A stretch of DNA of 64,000 nt from Legionella sp. (GTDB lineage: Bacteria > Pseudomonadota > Gammaproteobacteria > Legionellales > Legionellaceae), in assembly GCA_031291095.1 (NCBI GenBank), contig JARLJR010000013.1:119501-183500 (forward strand), in the 5' to 3' direction. Below are positions 1 to 9,058 of this stretch, one piece after another (positions within the stretch are counted from its first letter, which is position 1; each line of letters starts with the position of its first letter). The notes under the pieces were generated by a model. The model did no database searches. It worked only from the letters and a program-made list of their open reading frames with translations, and was not told where the DNA came from. Position numbers and translations under genes: made by a program.

Positions 1-1
1 A

Positions 2-136
2 GAATCTACTAGAACCACTTCGCTGGTTAATGACGTAATTTTAGCGCCAGGTAGTGGTAGGGGTTTACTCTCGTATATCAGCAATCTTGCAATGCTTGAG
101 CCAACGCTGCTTGCTTACCAAAAGTTCTTTTCTTAA
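2..136 (+). CDS. C-terminal end of an unknown protein (5' end outside window)
   Basis: An open frame runs from the window edge to a TAA at 134-136 and encodes 44 residues, ending in LLAYQKFFS. It has no in-window start and looks like the tail of a longer protein, with a mixed hydrophobic/polar composition. Nothing in this short piece identifies a family. About 120 bp separate it from the next gene, so the two are probably separate transcripts. Confidence 0.4.
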   Translation, partial: ESTRTTSLVNDVILAPGSGRGLLSYISNLAMLEPTLLAYQKFFS

Positions 137-257
137 ACATTATTTAGGTAATCCTGATGAAAAGGCGCAGGAATATAATTGCATCATAATCTAGTTTAAG
201 AATCAAGAATATAAGCAATGAGTTACATTATTTGAATGAAATGACTTTAATTTTTAG

Positions 258-1016
258 ATGAGAACAAATATGGAATCAAAATTAGGATACACCCCCGGTA
301 AGCTTTTAGCAGCAGCCGGTCTTTATAAAAAACCTGGATGTGCGATTAAGAACATTATTTTTGATATAGGTGGCGTGGTACTTAATTTCGATCCGATTAA
401 AGTGATTACCCAGATATTTCCTGATAGCGACATTAATTATATTTTAATGAATACTTATCGTTCAAATAATTGGAGTGCCTTTGATAAAGGAGATATTTCT
501 GAAGAGGAACTTGTCAGTAGCATCGCAGAAAGCATTACTTGTGAAAAAGAAAAAGTGGTTCAATTTATTGAGCTTACAAAAAAATCCTGGTTTCCCAATT
601 TAGACACCATTAAACTGATTGAAGATCTTCATGATAATGGAATAAAGCTATACGCTCTAACCAATATGCCTGCCAGCATACAGTTGTATTTACGACAGAA
701 CTTTACCTTTTGGCAATATTTTGAAGAAATAGTTGTCTCTTCAGACGTACATATGGCGAAGCCAGAAATTGATATTTATTCGTATTTTATTAAACAAAGT
801 GGCATTAATCCTGCTGAGTCAGTTTTTATCGATGATCGATTGGAAAATTTAACCTGTGCTCAAGACTTAGGATTAAATACTATTCATTTTGATCAGCTAG
901 AGCGTTGCAAGCAAAAACTAATTGACGATTTTAGATTAGTGCTCAACCCCATGCCTAATTTACCCTCTCAAGGTATCGCAAAAACGTTTACTGCGGAAGG
1001 AATAGGATTCAAATAA
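258..1016 (+). CDS. HAD-superfamily hydrolase, subclass IA, YihX-like phosphatase
   Basis: This cytoplasmic HAD phosphatase shows all four motifs. Motif I is IIFDIGGVV, with the probable nucleophile Asp36; the usual second Asp is Gly, as in YihX-type members. Motif II is LTNMP, motif III is the Lys in AKPEIDIY, and motif IV is VFIDDRLENL followed by ALGxxxIHF-like residues. The last segment closely resembles YihX glucose-1-phosphate phosphatase. A ~30-residue N-terminal extension precedes motif I, and a second ATG at 270 is possible because neither start has a clear ribosome-binding site. The substrate cannot be read from sequence; a sugar or nucleotide phosphate is an inference. A ~30-residue tail follows the HAD core. 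Confidence 0.85.
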   Translation: MRTNMESKLGYTPGKLLAAAGLYKKPGCAIKNIIFDIGGVVLNFDPIKVITQIFPDSDINYILMNTYRSNNWSAFDKGDISEEELVSSIAESITCEKEKVVQFIELTKKSWFPNLDTIKLIEDLHDNGIKLYALTNMPASIQLYLRQNFTFWQYFEEIVVSSDVHMAKPEIDIYSYFIKQSGINPAESVFIDDRLENLTCAQDLGLNTIHFDQLERCKQKLIDDFRLVLNPMPNLPSQGIAKTFTAEGIGFK

Positions 1017-1212
1017 TTCAATATAGTGCGGCTAGAATATTGGTGTCTTTACCCATACATTTATGTTTCGCCACGCCGCACGTAGCATTCCTCACAAACT
1101 ATATGGGAGAGTTCAGTCACTATTTGTTAATTCTCCTAAGAGGATGCTCAATGCGAGTGGGTGGCTATGTTTATTACTTTATCATATCGATTTTTATCTC
1201 TCTCAATACAAT

Positions 1213-1243
1213 ATAATAACCCGTAAATCTTACGGGTTATTAT
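1213..1243. promoter_or_regulatory. Dyad operator copy 1 (extended palindrome)
   Basis: Perfect 14-bp arms surround a 3-nt centre, with core CCGTA-N5-TACGG. The site ends 53 bp before the ATG at 1296. It is the longest of seven copies with identical half-site spacing. With arms this long it could also act as a terminator for the upstream gene, but no T-run follows. Confidence 0.6.
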
Positions 1244-1295
1244 ATTTGGCAGCTAGTGTAAAGTAGACTTTCCTAAATATAATGAGTAATTTGTC

Positions 1296-2390
1296 ATGAG
1301 AACCACGAGAGAGCAACATATTTTTGAACAAGTTTCAATAGCCCTATTTTTAGCTAATAGACCAGATTGGTTTCCTATCCTTAATAAATTAAACGGTAAA
1401 ATACTGCAACTATTTCGAGATGAAAGCATGCGTACAGCTCTTATCAAAGAATTAAGTGTGGTTGAAAATTTTATACTCATGAAAGCAGAGTTATATGTCA
1501 CTGCTGATAGAGACAATAATTTATTTAAGGGGCCATTGGGCGCGCTTATTCCGACAAAAGAAGTGAGTGACATCACGATAGAAGATGCCTTAAACGATAT
1601 AGAAAAAATGCTAAGTAATAAAAAGGCAAATATTATCGATCTTCTACCAATATATAGTGTTGTCGGTTACAGAATAATTCGTTTGATAAATCCCCCAAAT
1701 TATGCAATGGCCGGTGCTCCTTTTGCCGATTTTTTAAAATTAATTCAAGATGAAAAAAAGATCGTTATTACCAAAAAGGCGGACGATAAAGATATTAAAG
1801 TCACAACAGAATTTGGAACATTAATTTCTAAACCCTATATGGTCGCTATTGCTGAATCCGAGAGTGCGGTTTCATTATTAGAAAGATTAACGGTGCCCGA
1901 ACATAGAACATCTTGGCAACGGTTTAATGTGAATACTGATAGTGCTACTGGCCTACCTGTTATAGGAAAATTTATTGAACATGGATTACCGTTAATTGCG
2001 GGCCCATCTACGCATATTATTTTTCTCTTAACAGCAGTCAGAGCATTACAGACTCTTTTATCTTTTGAACTGGCCGATGATGAGTTATACGAGCTATCAA
2101 TCGCTTATCAAGCTTATTTAACTACAGCGGGTTATCACACAGGATGTGAAGTGTTATATTCAGCTGCAAATTGCTTAAAGAGGGAATATGATTTCTCCAG
2201 TTTTTGGAACAACATTCCGGAGCAGATTAAAGAACATCAAGAGTTTAAGGATTTATCTATCTATGTGGATAAAACCTTAAAGGCTATATCTGCTACCTCT
2301 TTAAATAATGGGCAAACATTCTTTTCCCCAGCAATAAATAAGACCAGTGAGTCATCGTCTCATCTAGCTACAGCGGCGCCTATGTACTAA
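1296..2390 (+). CDS. Unknown protein, candidate Dot/Icm effector
   Basis: This 364-residue soluble protein matches no family I can name. The N-terminal ~130 residues are helical. A central part around residues 225-290 holds a conserved-looking block, GLPLIAGPS, followed by a hydrophobic helix and the segment AGYHTGCEVLY, in which His and Glu sit four residues apart. The C-terminus is polar and Ser/Thr-rich (TSESSSHL), as is common in Dot/Icm substrates. A copy of the CCGTA-N5-TACGG dyad lies 53 bp upstream, shared with recognisable effector-like genes nearby. A perfect 15-bp hairpin follows the stop. The effector role is inferred from context and composition only. Confidence 0.7.
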   Translation: MRTTREQHIFEQVSIALFLANRPDWFPILNKLNGKILQLFRDESMRTALIKELSVVENFILMKAELYVTADRDNNLFKGPLGALIPTKEVSDITIEDALNDIEKMLSNKKANIIDLLPIYSVVGYRIIRLINPPNYAMAGAPFADFLKLIQDEKKIVITKKADDKDIKVTTEFGTLISKPYMVAIAESESAVSLLERLTVPEHRTSWQRFNVNTDSATGLPVIGKFIEHGLPLIAGPSTHIIFLLTAVRALQTLLSFELADDELYELSIAYQAYLTTAGYHTGCEVLYSAANCLKREYDFSSFWNNIPEQIKEHQEFKDLSIYVDKTLKAISATSLNNGQTFFSPAINKTSESSSHLATAAPMY

Positions 2391-2398
2391 TCATTATG

Positions 2399-2430
2399 AA
2401 GCTATTACTAATATGTATTAGTAATAGCTT
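2399..2430 (+). terminator. Hairpin after the 1296 gene
   Basis: Perfect 15-bp arms (AAGCTATTACTAATA and its complement) surround a 2-nt loop 9 bp past the stop. The stem is AT-rich and no long T-run follows, so termination efficiency is uncertain. Confidence 0.55.
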
Positions 2431-2529
2431 GTTATAATTGTTAAGGGGGCTGAAGGAGGAGGTAGAATGTTCGATATGAATACCTGCGTATATCGGCCTA
2501 TATTTGTTACAATTAGGTACACACTAAAC

Positions 2530-4977
2530 TTATAGCTTTGCCAAAGAAGTTTGAGTTTCATTAAGTATTGGTTTGACAAGCGATTCCAGCGCTGTTGATA
2601 ATTCCTGTAAATGAGCGTCATGATGGTCACGTTTACTTAATTTTTCTCGGTTTTCTCTCCGACTTGCAGAAAAGAAAGTTGGGACGGCACGATATTTTGC
2701 TTTAGGTTCTTCCTGGTCATCCTCCGTGCCATTAAACTTACTAAATAAATGCTGAGATAAAGTCTTACTTGGTACCAAGTTCTTTGCTTGGATGCAGTCC
2801 TGGATATAATAAGCCATACCATCTTGATGGATGATCACATCATTACCGTGTATTGCCTGAATTACTTTAAGGGCAAATTCGTCAGTGTGTTGAGAACGAT
2901 GCTTAGGAAAATAATTATCAAGCTGCTCTACAAATGCGTAACTACTGGTATTTAATGTAAAACCAATAACGATTACTTCATACTTTAATCCCAAGCTTAA
3001 AGGGCCTCTAAAAATGAGAGATGGGATCAAACCTGTAGGGATTAGCTCATGAGCGCTTTTTACTGCTAGTCCAGAGTGCCAAATAATGCGCTTAGTTTTT
3101 TGTAACCTGTCTTCAGGCAGAATGAGCAGTTCATGGACAAAGCCTGCAATTAATTTTTTTTCAATAATAAGCTCCTTACCGATGCGGATAGGGGCTTTCT
3201 TATAGACTAGCTCGACAAATTTATTGGCTCCTGAAATTTCTTTTGCAAAAGAGAATCGAACAATACTTTTATCAACAAGAGTCCAGAATGCATGATAGCA
3301 ATCTTTATTATTTAATAAATGGATTAATCTATGGAACTCCGCTTGTTCCTCTGCACTTATTGAGTTTAAATATTTATGTTTTTTTTCCTGCGTGAGCGAA
3401 CAATTAAACCTCTTTTCTATAAACGAACACCATAATTCAAGGGATTCTTCTGTCGTTAACGGTTGTTTCATACTGGCAACTCGTATTATAAATTCATATT
3501 TATCTTGTTCTGTAATTAATGAATTAAAATTCTCTTCCACTAATGCTAAAAGTTGTTCTTGTTCATTGGGCTCCATCTGTGAGACTGGTTTAAAGAATGT
3601 TTCAAATTCCATCGTTTTTTGTGGGTGAATCGTGGTAATGATCTGTGATTTAATGCAATTTTGCGTTGATAATAAATAGATTTGTGTTGATGATTGAGTG
3701 TGTACCCTAGATGAATTTTTAAGCGAAGGTTTAAAATAGCCCATCATTTTGATTAAATTATCACTTGGATTCCTTGGAAAATAAATATCAGGGGTTGTTT
3801 TAGAATAAAGTGCTTCGTAGAGAGTTTCTAATGATGTGGCCGAATAGGCTGTATAGGGATTCATTCCATAGGCTAGTAAGGTTCCAAAGCAATTGGCTAA
3901 TTCCCCGTATAACACTAATTCCAATAAAGTGTGTCCTTCTCTATTGCAGTAGTTAGGATCCAAGCTTGCATGACTAGCTAACCAATCGAACTCTTTGATT
4001 GGCATTATCATGCGCTCAAAAACCATATTAAATGCTCGAGTAAATCCCCACTTACCATTAGTTTGCTTAAATAGAGAGGAAACTAAGTTTTTCTTTTTAG
4101 CGTGCTTGGGAGGTATAGAGGTCATACTGTCTTCGTATAGAACTTCATATCCTTGCACGTCTTCGAGCGCATAGGCTTTAAACGGTGCTCGATTATACGC
4201 ATTTAATAATTCTAGGCGGCTTGATTTTTTGCTATCTGATTTTTTTCGAACTAGATAGTAACTACTAATGCTGCCATCTTCTTCATTTATGCGTTGGACT
4301 ATTATTGGGTTTTTATTTGGTTGACCTATCCTTGGTGATGCAAGTACCCAGCGACCAGGAAAATCAGATGTGTCGTATGAGTTTGGCTGATATAAGCTTG
4401 TCAATTCAAGAAGTTTATTTAAATGTTCGCTTTTGTTATCTTTAAAAAAGTATCGCTCATCTTGAACACAATGATTGAATTCTCTATTAGGAACCTGGTT
4501 TATATAGGATAAAATTGTTTGCAGATCTGTAAAAAGTTCTATTGGAATTTTATCTTTGATAATAATTAGCAGTATGTCAAATGCTTCTTTAGTCTTGATA
4601 AGAGCTTCATTAGGAATATCGCTAATTCTATAGTCCGTTTTTTTCATCTCAGCCTTTTCAAAATCAGCTTGGCACTGTTGTGAAAAATTATTACCTAAGA
4701 GGGAATGTAGGAAGACTCTGATACTTTGATCAGAGTAATATTCAATTACTAATTCTCGCAAATCGCTAGAGGATCTTAGAGCATGAGGTTCTATCCTAAA
4801 GGATACAACATTCGTAAGTACTAATCCTTTGTCTATTTCTTGTTGAAATGTGAAGCGTCGTTCATGAGAGAAATTTCCTTTTGTTCCATGCATTACCATT
4901 TTATATTCTTTATGCTTTGATCCATCCTGCGAGGAGCGTGGTATGAAGAAATTATCGATTCTATATATTTTAGGCAT
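2530..4977 (-). CDS. Large unknown protein, paralogue A, with an ankyrin-like segment
   Basis: This 815-residue protein is clearly paralogous to the one at 15885-18281. Shared blocks include YYSDQSIRVF near the N-terminus, IPIKEFDWL in the middle, a stretch starting ELWCSFIE, DKSIVRFSFAKE, GPLSLGLKY, HQDGMAYYIQDC, and a C-terminus with SASRRENREKL. Around residues 340-375 an ankyrin-like helix pair appears (GHTLLELVLYGELANCFGTLLAYGMNP). No catalytic motif is recognisable. The protein is charged and lacks a signal peptide or membrane span. A TTGATC-N17-TATAAT promoter lies just upstream and is conserved in the paralogue. Size, paralogy and neighbours suggest a translocated effector family; this is inference. 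Confidence 0.8.
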   Translation of the reverse strand: MPKIYRIDNFFIPRSSQDGSKHKEYKMVMHGTKGNFSHERRFTFQQEIDKGLVLTNVVSFRIEPHALRSSSDLRELVIEYYSDQSIRVFLHSLLGNNFSQQCQADFEKAEMKKTDYRISDIPNEALIKTKEAFDILLIIIKDKIPIELFTDLQTILSYINQVPNREFNHCVQDERYFFKDNKSEHLNKLLELTSLYQPNSYDTSDFPGRWVLASPRIGQPNKNPIIVQRINEEDGSISSYYLVRKKSDSKKSSRLELLNAYNRAPFKAYALEDVQGYEVLYEDSMTSIPPKHAKKKNLVSSLFKQTNGKWGFTRAFNMVFERMIMPIKEFDWLASHASLDPNYCNREGHTLLELVLYGELANCFGTLLAYGMNPYTAYSATSLETLYEALYSKTTPDIYFPRNPSDNLIKMMGYFKPSLKNSSRVHTQSSTQIYLLSTQNCIKSQIITTIHPQKTMEFETFFKPVSQMEPNEQEQLLALVEENFNSLITEQDKYEFIIRVASMKQPLTTEESLELWCSFIEKRFNCSLTQEKKHKYLNSISAEEQAEFHRLIHLLNNKDCYHAFWTLVDKSIVRFSFAKEISGANKFVELVYKKAPIRIGKELIIEKKLIAGFVHELLILPEDRLQKTKRIIWHSGLAVKSAHELIPTGLIPSLIFRGPLSLGLKYEVIVIGFTLNTSSYAFVEQLDNYFPKHRSQHTDEFALKVIQAIHGNDVIIHQDGMAYYIQDCIQAKNLVPSKTLSQHLFSKFNGTEDDQEEPKAKYRAVPTFFSASRRENREKLSKRDHHDAHLQELSTALESLVKPILNETQTSLAKL

Positions 4978-5004
4978 TGCGAGGCTTATGATTTTGGTTT
5001 TTTA

Positions 5005-5033
5005 ATTATACATTAAGATTGAATTATGATCAA
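5005..5033 (-). promoter_or_regulatory. Sigma70-type promoter of paralogue A
   Basis: On the minus strand TTGATC (5033-5028), a 17-bp spacer and TATAAT (5010-5005) lie 28 bp before the ATG. The same layout occurs ahead of paralogue B. Confidence 0.6.
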
Positions 5034-5076
5034 TTCGAGTGCTTTTAATGAGGTATTCTTTTTCAACTTGTACTTA

Positions 5077-5250
5077 TTAACCTGGAGTATTTTTCAAGTT
5101 TCTTGCTAATAACCATCCTAAAGAGACTTTATAGAATAGAGACTTCTGATTTTTGGGAGCCCAGTTTAAATTTACAAGAGGCTGAGATTGCAGCCTTAAT
5201 TGTCTACGTAATTCTTTAATATCAAAGCAGCTGTTAGCTCCTAAATGCAA
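5077..5250 (-). pseudogene. Probable remnant of a degraded coding sequence
   Basis: A 57-codon open stretch with a possible TTG start encodes a protein-like sequence (ANSCFDIKELRRQL, then NWAPKNQKSLFY). It lies between paralogue A and the F-box gene with no ribosome-binding site or continuation. The residue composition looks like real protein, so I read it as leftover coding DNA. It may equally be a chance ORF. Confidence 0.25.
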
Positions 5251-5408
5251 TATTCCTCACATATCAAAAATGAAGAAGAGCTGAAATTCATCCAAAAGAT
5301 GCTAATGCTGTAAACGCTAATTTAACGCCAGTTGGATAAGCAAAACATAACCAGTTGAACGAAAATTAAAGGATAGGTTGGCGCCCTGGGCCAACAACTG
5401 CGCGTAGC
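5251..5408. repeat. Intergenic stretch with a small GC-rich inverted repeat
   Basis: The 431-bp gap between paralogue A and the F-box gene holds the promoter and remnant listed separately. It also has a short inverted repeat at 5376-5396, with arms GGTTGGC and GCCAACA, located just downstream of the F-box gene, where it could act as a weak terminator. Nothing else is recognisable. Confidence 0.35.
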
Positions 5409-7865
5409 TTAATAATTAGGGCGTTCAAGATTCTCTAATAAAATACTATTATTTGCTGATACTTGATGATATAAGCTCAATAAAATTTGTAGCTGCATGC
5501 TTTTTACTGAGGGATTAAATGGCTCATTGATTTCTATATCTTGATGCTTACCTAGAGTCACCAAAAGGGTAGCCGCATTTAATATTCTGACATGACTATT
5601 TAATAATTTAACTAGCTGGTTACTGATTAAAGCTATTAGCTGCTTATCTTCTATTAAAGGAATAAAGGTGGTATAGAACCGGCCTATTCTAGCACCATTG
5701 GGCTCCTTATCTTCATTCCACTGAGCAACAATATTAATAAGCTGGATAAGCTGCAGTTCATTTATTTGCTCTTTAGCCAAACAAATAAATTCCAGTACTA
5801 GGTCTCTATCATATCCATTATTCAATAGCTCAATCAACTTGGGCCAAAAGAGCTCCATATGCCTCTCGTCTAGCTTTTTAGCTATTGGCAGTAATATATA
5901 TAGAACAGGATCTTTTTTGAAATCTACTTGTTCAATAAGTTGAAAGAACATTCTATCAAACTGCTTAGCTGACATTTTGTTAGCAATATTTGACACCCAT
6001 TTTTCTCCATAGATACTGTATGGATCGGAAAAAATAAAAGAGACTAAGGTATTCAATTGAGTTTCATTTAGGTGAGTAAATAAGACTGTTAAAGTACCTA
6101 TTCTTTTATTTACTTCACTATCCCTAGAGCTTAGGTTTAGAGATTCTATACATTTATTGATTATCTGTGTTATTTGTGTCGATGTCATTTTTTTTGATAT
6201 AGATAATATATATGGTTTTATCCCCGAATTCGCATAGGCGCCAAACCAATCACTTTTAATTAACTCATTAATAACAGGATCAATCAGGGGCGCAAACTTA
6301 TCCGTGGTGATTTTATCGGCAATAACTCCAAATGCCTTTAATAAGTGTTCATAAATTTCAAATTCATTATAATTCAAGTGCTTAGTTAGTAAGGGCATCA
6401 GTTGGATTAGTTGATCGTCATTGAAAACGTTAATAACCCGATAAAGTTGTTTAAATATTTGTTTGTTACCTCTGGATGACTCTGTTTTGAGTTGCTCAAT
6501 AAGCTGATTAAATAGAGTTTGTATTTGTTCAATAGTCATTTTACTACTCATGAATAACAGTCTGGCTAGTAATCTATCGCGATCAGAGAGGGGCTCATCG
6601 TTGGTCTTAGACGTAAGTCGAGACACAAATTGTGTACATGATTCTGCATTACTTTGAATCGCAATTTTCGAAAGATTTATTAATGCTTTTTTGTTCATGT
6701 ACCTCCCATTTATAATCCATGAACAGGAAGCCAAAATTGATTCTATCTGCGGCTCCGTCAGATGATTGACGATAGATACAACATTCTTTAAAACACGCAC
6801 CGCGCATCCTGATTTCTTTTCTAACTGAGTGATGACATATGAAAAAAATATATCTTTTTGTTTAACGGTCATTTTATCGCCGATTTTAGCTAAATCGGTG
6901 AACGCTTTAGTCCTAACATCCTCATCCTCATCATAGCCCTCTAATATTAGACAAACTTGCGTAATAAGCTTACTTAGTTGCTCTATAGGCTGTCGTTGCA
7001 CAATATCTGAAAAAAGGTTGAGTCCTTCGAGCTTGTGTTTACTTTTGGATGAATTTAATTTTACAGTAATTTGTGATAGGACGGCAGCTAACTGCTCAGA
7101 ATCCATTTGTTCAGATAACATTGATAAACACATTAATGCTTTATCATCATGAGTAGTCTTTAAATTAATGTGATTGATAATCATTGTTAATTGAACCGGA
7201 GTTATTTTTTTTGCGATAACGGCAATATTTTTACGTACATCATCGGGGTGATCTAGCGTACTGATAATCCTATCGACAAAAGTTTTAAGCTGCTCATCAT
7301 TTAATTGGTTCACTAACATTGAAAGTGATTCCCGAGCCATTTCCTGAATCCCAATTGCCCCATGCAATTTAAGAATAAGACTATCAATATACTCTAAAAG
7401 CTGTTTTTCATTCAGTTGACTCACTATTGACGAAATAATCCTTAATGTGCCCACTCTAATTGTATAATCCTGATTATTCAAATTCCTCATCAGGCTTTCA
7501 ATTAGCTCTGGATTAATTGAAATAGGCCGATTATTAATTTTTCCTAAAAATATTAATCCAAGTATACGATGGTTAGGATCTGACGATGGGCTTTGTAGCG
7601 ACAACCATAAATTTTCTTTTAACGAATCTAGCTTGTCTTTAAAGCGTTTTTTTAATGACGCAGCAGATTCGAAATTCCATTCCTCTAAAAATTTCGTTTG
7701 TTGAGCAAGTGACTTAGCATTTTGGCGAGAAAATAATACCCAATCAGCAGCCATTTGTTGTTTAGGGCCTAATGCTCGGCTAGCTAATAACTCTTGAGCT
7801 GATTGTTTATTAAATATTTCTAATAAGATTTCCCAGGGAAGCTCTGAAAAAAAATTTAGGCCCAT
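5409..7865 (-). CDS. F-box-like protein with HEAT-like helical repeats, candidate effector
   Basis: The N-terminal ~45 residues (FFSELPWEILLEIF, then LLASRALG) fit an F-box: the LP-x-E-hLhxIF start and a second helix with a conserved position near ADWVLF. From about residue 110 to the end at 818 the chain is built of ~16 degenerate helical repeats of roughly 40 residues. Each carries the recurring signature L(N/T)-x-x-QL-x-x-hI-x-x-hI-x-x-L, as in QLNDEQLKTFVDRII, KMTIEQIQTLFNQLI and HLNETQLNTLVSFIF. This resembles HEAT/ARM solenoids. In eukaryotes F-box proteins dock substrates on SKP1-CUL1 ubiquitin ligases, and Legionella uses F-box effectors such as AnkB. A strong ribosome-binding site (AAGGAGGGG) precedes the ATG, and a dyad operator lies 84 bp upstream. 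A host E3-adaptor role is inferred. Confidence 0.75.
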   Translation of the reverse strand: MGLNFFSELPWEILLEIFNKQSAQELLASRALGPKQQMAADWVLFSRQNAKSLAQQTKFLEEWNFESAASLKKRFKDKLDSLKENLWLSLQSPSSDPNHRILGLIFLGKINNRPISINPELIESLMRNLNNQDYTIRVGTLRIISSIVSQLNEKQLLEYIDSLILKLHGAIGIQEMARESLSMLVNQLNDEQLKTFVDRIISTLDHPDDVRKNIAVIAKKITPVQLTMIINHINLKTTHDDKALMCLSMLSEQMDSEQLAAVLSQITVKLNSSKSKHKLEGLNLFSDIVQRQPIEQLSKLITQVCLILEGYDEDEDVRTKAFTDLAKIGDKMTVKQKDIFFSYVITQLEKKSGCAVRVLKNVVSIVNHLTEPQIESILASCSWIINGRYMNKKALINLSKIAIQSNAESCTQFVSRLTSKTNDEPLSDRDRLLARLLFMSSKMTIEQIQTLFNQLIEQLKTESSRGNKQIFKQLYRVINVFNDDQLIQLMPLLTKHLNYNEFEIYEHLLKAFGVIADKITTDKFAPLIDPVINELIKSDWFGAYANSGIKPYILSISKKMTSTQITQIINKCIESLNLSSRDSEVNKRIGTLTVLFTHLNETQLNTLVSFIFSDPYSIYGEKWVSNIANKMSAKQFDRMFFQLIEQVDFKKDPVLYILLPIAKKLDERHMELFWPKLIELLNNGYDRDLVLEFICLAKEQINELQLIQLINIVAQWNEDKEPNGARIGRFYTTFIPLIEDKQLIALISNQLVKLLNSHVRILNAATLLVTLGKHQDIEINEPFNPSVKSMQLQILLSLYHQVSANNSILLENLERPNY

Positions 7866-8197
7866 TTCACCCCTCCTTTTTGGTAATGAATATCGGTGAT
7901 CTCAATAATATCTATATGTGTAATTATATTTCCATTTGTGACAATAAGTACCCGTAAAATTTACGGGTATAAACTGGGCGATGGTGACTTGATAGTTACG
8001 ATTCAAATGGGGGCAGGTAATTTTTTTCTTTACCCATATTTGGTGTAAGCCGTTACCTAAGAGAAAAAGCGTTCCCCAATAACACCATTTAATGAAAATG
8101 GATTAGGTTCTGTTCTATGGTGGAGAAAAGTGAATTAGTTAACGTTTTGAGTGAAAATCCAACGGATCCAGATTTGATTAATATCGGAAAAGAATAT
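7866..8197. other. Intergenic region between the F-box gene and the LuxR gene
   Basis: This stretch contains the dyad operator at 7949-7969 and the AT-rich leader of the F-box gene. The rest shows no convincing gene. A 40-codon plus-strand frame starting at 8117 runs into the LuxR gene end and is not supported. Confidence 0.4.
7949..7969. promoter_or_regulatory. Dyad operator copy 2
   Basis: TACCCGTAAA, one centre base and TTTACGGGTA form a perfect 10-bp dyad. It lies 84 bp upstream of the F-box gene ATG. Half-sites CCGTA (7952) and TACGG (7962) are 10 bp apart, as in all the other copies. Confidence 0.65.
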
Positions 8198-9058
8198 TTA
8201 AAACAAGATCCCCAAGTGGGTGATAACATGCTCAATTAATTGTGCTTTTGAAAATACGCCAAATTTAACTTTGATATTATTTAAATGCTCCTCTACGGTG
8301 CGAGCGGAAATTTTAAGGTAATAGGCCACTTGCTTGGCCGATTTCCCCGTTAGGGTAAGTAGTAAGCAGTCGCATTCCCTGCGAGTAAGACGTATATTAT
8401 TAACTCTTAAAAAGTGGGCTACTAGTTCTTTTTCTTCCATAAGAGGTAGTAGACTATTGAAGCTCTTCTTATTGTAAGTAAGGAGCTGATTAATGAAGGC
8501 TTTTCTTTTACCTTCATTGTTTATGTAATCAGCGTTTGCGAGGGCCGGTGGGGTGGAGGATTCCAAGTTATATTGAGCTTGGTAAATACTAGATAAACTT
8601 TTTGAATTGGTAACCTGCTCTTTGAAATGGATAATAAATTTTTGCAATAAATCTAAATTGGTAAAATAAGATTGATTCATTTCTGGTTTATTTACGTGAG
8701 TCGCGAAATGATAGTAATTTTTCTCTGTCGCCGAGTAATCGGTAATAGTAAAGCTATGGTATATTCCGAAAGTGTGTTCATCCATCATTTTGCTCAAGTC
8801 ATCTAACTGAATTGTATCCCATACAATAAAATTATCCTGTTGGCCGAAATCAATAGTGTGAAGATCAGCATTGTAGTGTTCATTTTTTAAATAATGTTCA
8901 GCAAAGTCTGGGTTGGTGCATACTGCAGCAAATTTATTGTCTTCACTGATTTGGACATGGCTAAAATAAGTAATATCAAGATGATTCAATGGGCTGCAGA
9001 TATCTTGAATATCCCGAGAATGGATGATTGACGGATGTTTTTTTATGATAGCTGCCAT
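8198..9058 (-). CDS. LuxR-family transcriptional regulator
   Basis: The C-terminal ~64 residues form a LuxR/NarL-type helix-turn-helix: LTRRECDCLLLTLTGKSAKQVA, then ARTVEEHLNNIKVKF, including the recognition-helix pattern S-x-RTVEEH. The N-terminal ~200 residues form an unrelated alpha/beta sensor region with many aromatic and His residues; I do not recognise a full acyl-homoserine-lactone site. Length (286) fits Legionella orphan LuxR proteins. It stands alone between the F-box and OTU genes. A slightly degenerate copy of the CCGTA-N5-TACGG dyad lies 142 bp upstream, suggesting autoregulation. I infer that it is the cognate regulator of the dyads found upstream of the neighbouring effector-like genes; the ligand is unknown. 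Confidence 0.85.
   Translation of the reverse strand: MAAIIKKHPSIIHSRDIQDICSPLNHLDITYFSHVQISEDNKFAAVCTNPDFAEHYLKNEHYNADLHTIDFGQQDNFIVWDTIQLDDLSKMMDEHTFGIYHSFTITDYSATEKNYYHFATHVNKPEMNQSYFTNLDLLQKFIIHFKEQVTNSKSLSSIYQAQYNLESSTPPALANADYINNEGKRKAFINQLLTYNKKSFNSLLPLMEEKELVAHFLRVNNIRLTRRECDCLLLTLTGKSAKQVAYYLKISARTVEEHLNNIKVKFGVFSKAQLIEHVITHLGILF

Noticed and set aside
1063-1266. 67-codon plus-strand ORF
   Set aside because: It runs through the long palindrome at 1213-1243, has no ribosome-binding site and an implausible composition.
8117-8239. 40-codon plus-strand ORF starting MVEKSELVNVL
   Set aside because: The composition is protein-like, but it overlaps the end of the LuxR gene on the other strand and has no clear ribosome-binding site or homologue I know; left out as unproven.
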